This document shows positions 6,211 through 11,081 of a DNA stretch of 11,081 bases, in pieces (within the stretch, counting starts at the first letter, position 1; every line of letters starts with the position of its first letter). The notes below the pieces were generated by a model, which saw only the letters and a program-made list of their open reading frames with translations, searched no databases and had not been told where the DNA came from. The stretch is from CAWEHT01 sp963808455 (GTDB taxonomy: Bacteria > Chloroflexota > Anaerolineae > CG2-30-64-16), in contig CAWEHT010000102.1 in the NCBI GenBank assembly GCA_963808455.1, positions 1 through 11,081 of the forward strand. The letters are read 5' to 3'. A program made the position numbers and the translations under genes.

Positions 6211-7253
6211 CCGATAGCACGCTGGCGATATCGGCCGGCCGGATGCCGGGGGACTCGACGCGTCCCGCCTCATAGAAACCTTTGACGGCAGCGGTGATCG
6301 CTTCCGGGCTCGCCTCGACACCCTCCAGCGCATGCTCGAGCTCGAAGGAGGGAGGCCGCCGGATAGAAGAAGAAATCGCCCGACAGGTGCACACCGGTAA
6401 GGCGATCGCCCTCCCGGACGGCGGTGGCACGGATGAGGCCCCCCGGCGCCTTGGCCATGCGCTGGGTGATGTAGACACCTTCGGCGATCTTTACCTGTCT
6501 GAAACCTTCATGGCGGCGGTCGTTTGCCAGCAGCCACTCGGGCGTGTCCATTTCCTCCGCGAGGGCAGCTGCGGCGGAGGCGAGCTCCGGGTCGAGCTGG
6601 GCCTGGACGAGGGGGCCGAGTAACGGTGCGTAGTGGGTGGCCAGGGCCGCGGCCAGCTCGGCAGCGGCAGGCGCTTTGCCCGTCTCGCGCCGGATCGTGG
6701 TCAGATTCTCGCCCAGCGTCTTGTACACTTTGTCGCGAAACTTCTCGTCGGGGACGCGCAGGGTCTTGCTCATCACGTCGTAGTTGAAGTCGACGATGAA
6801 ATTGCCGACGAGGACGACGGAACCTTCGATCTCGCCAGCGCCGTTGCCGGAGATCTTGCGCCCCCGGCACAGGATGTCGTTCACCGGCCTGAATTCGGCC
6901 GGCACGCCGAACTCTCGGTAGGTCTCGACCACGGGCTGCAGGTACGTGGCGTAGAAATCCGCCCTGGAAGCGGGCAGCCCCGGGTGATCGCGGCGTAGGA
7001 TTAGCTGATAGAAGAGCTGGTCGCCATCCAGGTATACAGCGCCGCCGCCAACCTCACGCCTGAAGACCGGGATGCTGTGCTGGCGTGTGTACTCCAGGTC
7101 GATTTCCTCGCGAGCATCCTGGTGATAACCGATGCAGACGTAGGGAGTGGCCGGGCGCAGGATGAACAGGGCTTCTCGACCAAGGCGGGCCGCGCTGTGG
7201 TACAGGCACTGGCTGAGCTGCCACGGCACGGCGTCGAGGAAACAGTACTCCAT
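6206..7253 (-). CDS. lplA: Lipoate-protein ligase family protein, frameshifted near the 3' end
   Basis: Cytoplasmic enzyme of the LplA/biotin-lipoate ligase family, attaching lipoate (via lipoyl-AMP) to a lysine of carrier domains such as GcvH or 2-oxoacid dehydrogenase E2. Seen: N-terminal catalytic domain with FRREVGGGAVYLD (residues 64-76), lysine loop GRKISGNGAG (131-140, probable catalytic Lys133) and NFIVDFNYDVMSKTLRVP (151-168); then the C-terminal accessory domain ending GVHLSGDFFFYP. The frame breaks near 6340 (in CTCCTTCGAG on the minus strand). Dropping one base joins YPAASLL to ELEHALEGVEASPEAI and extends the protein to the TGA at 6206, about 349 residues; the joined spacing matches LplA C-terminal domains. 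The ATG at 7253 follows a perfect AGGAGGTGATC. The usual HD after GGGxV is LD here. No lipoylated protein is encoded in the window. Confidence 0.85.
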
Positions 7254-7257
7254 GGAA

Positions 7258-7268
7258 GATCACCTCCT
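7258..7268 (-). promoter_or_regulatory. Exceptionally strong ribosome binding site of lplA
   Basis: On the minus strand AGGAGGTGATC lies four bases before the ATG at 7253, with the GGAGG core about ten bases from the start. All 11 bases are complementary to the conserved 3' end of 16S rRNA. It fixes the lplA start and predicts efficient translation. Confidence 0.8.
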
Positions 7269-7285
7269 CGCGGTTGGATGAGGGA

Positions 7286-7314
7286 TGAATAGCACAGAAT
7301 CAGCGTTGAGTCAG
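7286..7314 (-). promoter_or_regulatory. Possible sigma-70 promoter of lplA
   Basis: Read on the minus strand: CTGACT (7314-7309), a 17-base spacer, then TATTCA (7291-7286). The hexamers are imperfect (about 4/6 each) but the spacing is ideal. The site is 33 bases from the lplA ATG, leaving a short leader that contains the ribosome binding site. Confidence 0.4.
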
Positions 7315-7340
7315 AGTGGGATCTTACGACAGCTCGCCGG

Positions 7341-7380
7341 GCAGCCGGCGATGTAAAGCTACACTTGACGCGCAGCCGGC
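7341..7380. promoter_or_regulatory. Operator-like repeats around the amidohydrolase promoter -35
   Basis: Two features overlap. GCAGCCGGC occurs as a direct repeat at 7341-7349 and 7372-7380, 31 bases apart (about three helical turns), flanking the -35 hexamer. Between them TGTA (7352-7355) and TACA (7360-7363) form an inverted repeat around AAGC, ending one base before TTGACG. Their position in a divergent region suggests control of the operon, of lplA or of both; the cognate regulator is unknown. Confidence 0.4.
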
Positions 7381-7393
7381 TGTGCTGTATAAT
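7365..7393 (+). promoter_or_regulatory. Near-consensus sigma-70 promoter of the amidohydrolase operon
   Basis: TTGACG (7365-7370, 5/6), exactly 17 bases, then TATAAT (7388-7393, 6/6). This is the strongest promoter candidate in the window. Transcription would start near 7400, about 85 bases before the amidohydrolase ATG at 7485. It likely serves the whole rightward set of amidohydrolase, FAD oxidase and Fe-S subunit. Confidence 0.75.
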
Positions 7394-7484
7394 CGGGCCG
7401 TATCACCGGGCGGGCGCCGGCAGCCAGGCCGAGGTGCGTGTGTCAGCCGCCACGGGCAGGGGCGCGGGAGGACAGGCAGGCACG

Positions 7485-8843
7485 ATGGCTATATTGATCA
7501 AGAAGGCCAGCCGAGTGGTGCGCTCGGCGGATCGCGTCGAGTGCGATAGCGACGTCCTGATCGAAGGGTCGCGCATCGTGGCCGTCGGGCAGGTCCCGGC
7601 GGAGGGCAGGGAGGACCTGGAAGTCATAGATGGGCGCGCGCACGCCAGTCATCCCCGGGCTCGTGAATGCCCACACTCACCTCTACCAGAGCTTCCTCAA
7701 AGGGCTGGATGACGAGGTCGGCATGGTGGATTGGTGCAACGTCGTGCTCTATCCTATCGCCCACGCGATCCACCAGGCCCAGAGGGTGCGCCTCGATGAG
7801 ACATGCGGCTACCATTGGGCCGGCCTGAGCGCGGTGGAGATGATCCGGGGCGGCGTGACTTGCTGCGTCAACATGAACATGAACATGGATTCCGTCTTCC
7901 GCGCCTGGCAGAAGAGCGGCATGCGCGGTGTCGGCGCGGTGGCCCTGTCCGACCGGTGGCTGCCGGAGCCGTTGCGTGGTGATCCGGAGGCCGAGATGCA
8001 ATATGCCCTGCGGTTGGCGTCCGAGTGGCACGGGGCAGACGGCCGGATCGACACGGTCCTTGCGCCGTCCACGCCGTTCCTTTGCAGCAAGGAACTGCTC
8101 CTATGGGCGGCGCGACAGAGCGGAAGAGATCGGCATCGGCCTGCAGATCCACCTGGCCGAGACGCGCTACGAAGTGGAGCAGCTACTCCGCGAGTCAGGG
8201 CAGACGCCGGTTGCCTATGCGCACGGGCTGGGGCTTTTCGAAGCGCGGCACGACCGCCGTGCACTGCGTTCACGTCAGCGATGCCGAGATCGATCTGCTC
8301 GCCGAAAGCGGCGCCACGGTCGTCCACTGTCCCAAGAGCAACCTGAAGCTTGGCAGCGGCGTCGCGCCGGTGACGAGAATGCTGCGACGGGGCGTGCCGA
8401 TTGCGCTGGCAACCGATGGCGCGGCATCCAACGATCTCCTGGATATGTTCGAGGAGACACGCGTGGCCGCCTTGCTGCACAAGGGTGTGTGCGAGGACCC
8501 CTCCGCCAGCACGGCCCGCCAGGCCTTCCGCATGGCGACCGAAGGCGGAGCGCGCGCCGCCGGGATCGCCGCCGGGACCATCGACCCCGGCAAACTGGCT
8601 GATCTGGCGATCCTCAACCTGGACCGGGCCCACCTGATGCCATCGCACGACACCGTCAACTCGCTGGTTTACTGTGCCAAGGCCAGCGACGTGGAGACGA
8701 CGATCATCGATGGCCGGGTGGTGATGCGAGACGGTGTGGTGCTCACGCTGGATGAGGAGAGAACGCGGCGCGAGGCCGCGGAGTTCGGGTCCGAGCTGTA
8801 CCGCCAGGGCCTCGCCATGTGGCGCGCGCTGGGCAAGGGGTAG
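7485..8843 (+). CDS. Metal-dependent amidohydrolase (MTA/SAH deaminase-like, ATZ/TRZ family), three frameshifts
   Basis: Cytoplasmic hydrolase expected to deaminate a purine, nucleoside or related N-heterocycle. When the frames are joined all metal and catalytic residues are present: NAHTH near 7665-7680, IHLAET near 8148-8163 (His plus catalytic Glu), HCVH near 8263-8274 and ATDGAAS near 8410-8430. HCPKSNLKLGSGVAPV, LDMFEETRVAALLHKG and the C-terminal PGKLADLAIL strand closely resemble 5'-methylthioadenosine/S-adenosylhomocysteine deaminases. Breaks lie near 7631-7640 (GC-rich tract), 8113-8121 and 8247-8252. Each behaves as one extra base (or two missing), so the total length, 1359 bases, is again a multiple of three. 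The ATG at 7485 starts MAILIKKASRVV; GGGAGGA lies 12 bases upstream. Guanine or 8-oxoguanine deaminase, or formimino deiminase, cannot be excluded. The breaks are probably errors. Confidence 0.82.
7870..7887 (+). repeat. Tandem hexamer (AACATG)x3 inside the amidohydrolase
   Basis: Three perfect AACATG copies encode Asn-Met-Asn-Met-Asn-Met directly before Asp. In MTA/SAH deaminases the equivalent stretch is usually a DMYF-type segment lining the active-site region, so this is an unusual local replacement. It stays in frame. Confidence 0.85.
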
Positions 8844-8877
8844 CGCCCCTCCCGGAGCCAAATCCCCATGGACTGCG

Positions 8878-8896
8878 GCCCTCCCTTGTTGAGGGC
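8878..8896 (+). other. Small hairpin between amidohydrolase and FAD oxidase genes
   Basis: GCCCTC (8878-8883) pairs with GAGGGC (8891-8896) over the loop CCTTGTT. It lies in the 91-base intercistronic gap (8844-8934). There is no T-tract, so it is more likely an mRNA-processing or stability element than a terminator, if it is functional at all. Confidence 0.3.
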
Positions 8897-8914
8897 GTTC
8901 GCACAAAGCGTTCG
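8895..8914 (+). repeat. Short direct repeat upstream of the FAD oxidase
   Basis: GCGTTCG occurs at 8895-8901 and 8908-8914, a 13-base period, each followed within a base by CAC. It sits 20 bases before the FAD oxidase ATG. Function unknown; chance is possible. Confidence 0.4.
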
Positions 8915-8934
8915 GCACGACGAATGGAGGAGGA

Positions 8935-10429
8935 ATGTTGAGCGATCTGACCCTGCGCCTGGAGGCCATCTGCGGCCCCGGCTACGTCAGCGATAAACTG
9001 GTGGACCGCATCTGCCACACCCGCGACTGCGGGCCGACACCGGGGGGCGTGCCGGACGTTGTCGTTCGGCCCCGCAGCACGCAGCAGGTGAGCGACGTGG
9101 TGCGCGTCGCGAACGAGCTCCAGGTCCCGATTTTCATCTGGGGCCGCTCGTTAACCTTCATCGGGCACGGCATCCGCCAGGGATGCATCCTCATGGGCCT
9201 CGATCTCATGAACCGGATCGAGGAAATGGACTTCGCCAACATGGCGGTGACCGTTCAGACGGGCGCCGTCTGGCACGCGGTCGACGTCGAGCTGGGCAAG
9301 CATGGCTGGGAGCTGGCGGTGCCGGGCTCCGGCGGCATGTTCGTGTGCACGGTGGGCGGATCTGTGGCTTACAACTCCGTGCCGCACGGCATCGCCGAGT
9401 ACGGGATGACCGGCGATTCGGTCGTGGCGCTGGAGGTCGTGCTGCCCAATGGCGAGGTCATCTATACAGGTTCGGCGGCGAATCGCGCCGCAGGCGGCCT
9501 GGGCATCGAGCGCTACGCCAACGGCCCGGATCTCGCGGGCCTGTTCATCGGATCTTGCGGTGTCTACGGGATCATCACCCGCGTCACCTATCGCATCCGG
9601 CCCAAGCCTGAAGCAGAGCGCTTTGCGTTCTACGGCTTCGACAGCCTGGATGCCACCGTCGACGCGGCCCAGGCGTTGCAGCGCCGGGGCGCGGCTACCC
9701 ATCTCGTCGGGCTCTTCGGTGGCCCCCGCCCGGCGGGGGTGGCGGGCGAGGCTTTCCTGCACATCGTGATCCGCGGTGGGCCAGCTGCAGCCGGCGAGCG
9801 GCTCGCCGGCGCCCAGGCCGATCTGCAGCGTGTTTGGCGGCATGGCGCTCGACCCCGCGGCCACGGAGCGCTACTGGGTGAATCACATGTACTCCTGGTT
9901 GCGGAACACGGCGCCCGAGAACTACTACTCCGACCGCCCCTATACCTGCCCTGAAGCCACGGCCTTCATCCCCACGCAGAAGGTGAAGGATGCGATCCGG
10001 TACCTCAAGAACTATGAGGTTGAGCACGCTGCCGAGTTCGCCCGGCACGGCATCCGGATAAAGGCCTACGACGTCTACTTTACGCGCAACGCAGCCTTCA
10101 TCTGGATCGACACGCTCTATCCGGAGCTCGACAGGGAGGCGTGGGACTATGGCGTAAAACTGCGCGCCGACTATTCCGAATATCTCTACAACCGGTATGG
10201 CTCCCCTGGCGGCATCCTCGCGCCCCTGGCGCAGCATATCATGCCCAAGCTCGGCGGCGGATTTGACCTGATGCGCGCCTTGAAGCGCCAGCTGGACCCT
10301 AACGCCATCCTCAATCCGGGCGTGCTCATGCTGGGAGATGACGCACCGGCCGGGAGCCCACGCCTGAAAGAGGGGCCGGCCCCTGCAAGGGAAGCGGCCG
10401 ATGCAGGAGGTGGCACCAATGGCAGATAG
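8935..10429 (+). CDS. FAD-linked oxidase, GlcD/PCMH-type flavoprotein, one frameshift
   Basis: Flavoprotein dehydrogenase subunit of the FAD_binding_4 (PCMH) class, which oxidises 2-hydroxyacids such as glycolate or lactate, or related substrates, and passes electrons to an Fe-S partner. Seen: PDVVVRPRSTQQVSDVVRVA (residues 40-59), TVQTGAVWHAVD (106-117), TVGGSVAYNS (139-148), YGMTGDSVVALEVVLPNGE (156-174) and DLAGLFIGSCGVYGIITRVT (199-218). After the break come the C-terminal domain and LDPNAILNPGVLML, the usual closing motif. The break is near 9829-9836 (CAGCGTGTTTGG): one extra base or two missing. Joining it gives about 497 residues. The ATG at 8935 has GGAGGAGGA immediately upstream. The end overlaps the Fe-S gene by 11 bases, showing coupling. 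The usual Gly-rich phosphate loop is replaced by IFIWGRSLTFIGHGI (66-80), marking a divergent subfamily. Confidence 0.85.
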
Positions 10430-11081
10430 CGAGCGCGCCATCGACGCCCTCAAGGGCATCATCTACCAGTGCAATCGTTGTGCCCATTGCTTCGACCTGA
10501 GCTGGCTCGGCGCTTACAACAAGTGTCCCGCCTATCGCTTTGGGCGGTTCGAGTCGTACACGGACGCGGCCGGCTCTTCATCGCCCGCGCGTTGGTCAAC
10601 GGCGACCTGGACTACAGCGAGGAAGTCGCCCAGCGGGTCTTCGCCTGCACAGAATGCCGCGTGCGCTGAGCATTGCTTCAAGTACCTGAACACGACCGAC
10701 ATTTACGGCGCCATGAAAGAGGACCTGGCCCGCCTCGGCCTGCTGCCACAAAACCTGGCGGCCGGCCTCTCCGACGAGGAAGGCCTCGGCCAATACCACA
10801 ATGTCTATCAGGCCGCACAGGACGAGCGCCTCGCCTGGCTGCCCGACCTGTCGCGGGTCGACCGGCACGCCGAGGTGGTCTTCTATGTGGGCTGCACGGC
10901 GGGGTTCGTGCGCCAGAATATGGCGCTGGACACATATTCCCTGCTGGAAAAGGCGGGCGTCGACTTCACGGTGTTGAGCGACGAGTGGTGCTGCGGTCAC
11001 CCCTATCTCGCCGCCGGCCAGCCCGAGAAGGCGCGGGCGTTCCTCCAGCATACCCTGGCTCGGATCGAGGAGCTGGGCGCC
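10419..11081 (+). CDS. CCG-type iron-sulfur oxidoreductase subunit (GlcF/HdrD-like), partial, two frameshifts
   Basis: Electron-transfer partner of the FAD oxidase; cut by the right edge. Seen: MADSERAIDA start at 10419 with AGGAGGTGG upstream; first cysteine group C18-x2-C21-x2-C24 then C36-P37; second ferredoxin-like group CTECR...CAEHC (about 10646-10676); then a cysteine-rich CCG domain with YVGCTAGF (about 10887-10910) and the WCCGHP signature (about 10986-11003). The frame breaks near 10563 (one base missing: SYT-x-RGRLFIARAL) and near 10658-10665. Adding two bases (for example one GC repeat unit) at the second break restores canonical CxxCxxCxxxC spacing and removes the TGA at 10667. 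The frame is then open to the last base. CCG proteins use these clusters to relay electrons to quinone or to catalyse heterodisulfide chemistry; the FAD neighbour favours the first role. Confidence 0.82.
   Translation, partial: MADSERAIDALKGIIYQCNRCAHCFDLSWLGAYNKCPAYRFGRFESYTDAAGSSSPARWSTATWTTARKSPSGSSPAQNAACAEHCFKYLNTTDIYGAMKEDLARLGLLPQNLAAGLSDEEGLGQYHNVYQAAQDERLAWLPDLSRVDRHAEVVFYVGCTAGFVRQNMALDTYSLLEKAGVDFTVLSDEWCCGHPYLAAGQPEKARAFLQHTLARIEELGA

Noticed and set aside
7258..7268. GATCACCTCCT on the plus strand, identical to the 3' end of 16S rRNA
   Set aside because: No 16S helices surround it. It is simply the complement of the perfect lplA ribosome binding site on the minus strand.
6340..10665. 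Programmed ribosomal frameshifting
   Set aside because: No slippery heptamer with downstream pseudoknot was recognised, and three shifts in one metabolic gene plus others in neighbours is not a known programmed pattern.
1..11081. tRNA/rRNA genes, CRISPR array, insertion sequence or attachment site
   Set aside because: No cloverleaf-like segment, spaced repeats, transposase motif or flanking duplication was seen on either strand. Only short repeats near promoters and in leaders were found.

Overview
The window is GC-rich bacterial DNA. It most likely comes from a member of the Chloroflexota (Anaerolineae/Caldilineae-like), probably a metagenome or draft assembly. The main clue is the family 5 solute-binding lipoprotein: right after its lipobox cysteine it has a valine/glutamate-rich low-complexity linker (VEKVVTVEKPVVV...), a style common in that phylum. 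The large LuxR/MalT-type ATPase regulator fits the same picture. This placement is inferred from protein style, not from a marker gene.

Layout. (1) 1-1142, minus strand: 5' part of a MalT-like STAND/LuxR-type regulator, cut by the left edge and carrying one frameshift. (2) 1143-1441: divergent control region with a good sigma-70 promoter (1341-1369) facing right, a probable promoter facing left, and a perfect 7-bp inverted repeat. (3) 1442-2191: formimidoyl-tetrahydrofolate cyclodeaminase (fchA). (4) 2192-2604: a 413-base gene-free leader full of inverted repeats, including two mutually exclusive hairpins, the second followed by a short T-rich run. (5) 2605-6190: ABC importer genes for a peptide/nickel-class substrate (lipoprotein, DppB-type and DppC-type permeases), with no ATPase gene in the window. 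(6) 6206-7253, minus strand: lipoate-protein ligase family gene, convergent with the permease and frameshifted near its 3' end. (7) 7254-7484: second divergent control region, with a near-consensus promoter (TTGACG-17-TATAAT) and operator-like repeats. (8) 7485-11081: a rightward operon of a metal-dependent amidohydrolase/deaminase (three frameshifts), a FAD-linked oxidase (one) and an overlapping CCG-type iron-sulfur oxidoreductase subunit (two, cut by the right edge).

How the genes may work together (inference): an importer brings in a nitrogen-rich small molecule and an amidohydrolase deaminates it. An FAD/Fe-S pair of the GlcD/GlcF kind oxidises a product. FchA recovers a formimino group as methenyl-tetrahydrofolate plus ammonia, and the lipoate ligase could supply lipoylated glycine-cleavage-type enzymes. 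This resembles the logic of purine or formimino-amino-acid catabolism, but no gene here fixes the substrate.

Caution: eight reading-frame breaks lie in five genes, while fchA and the three transporter genes are intact. Catalytic motifs survive on both sides of every break, so base-calling or assembly errors are a better explanation than decay, but the sequence alone cannot settle this.
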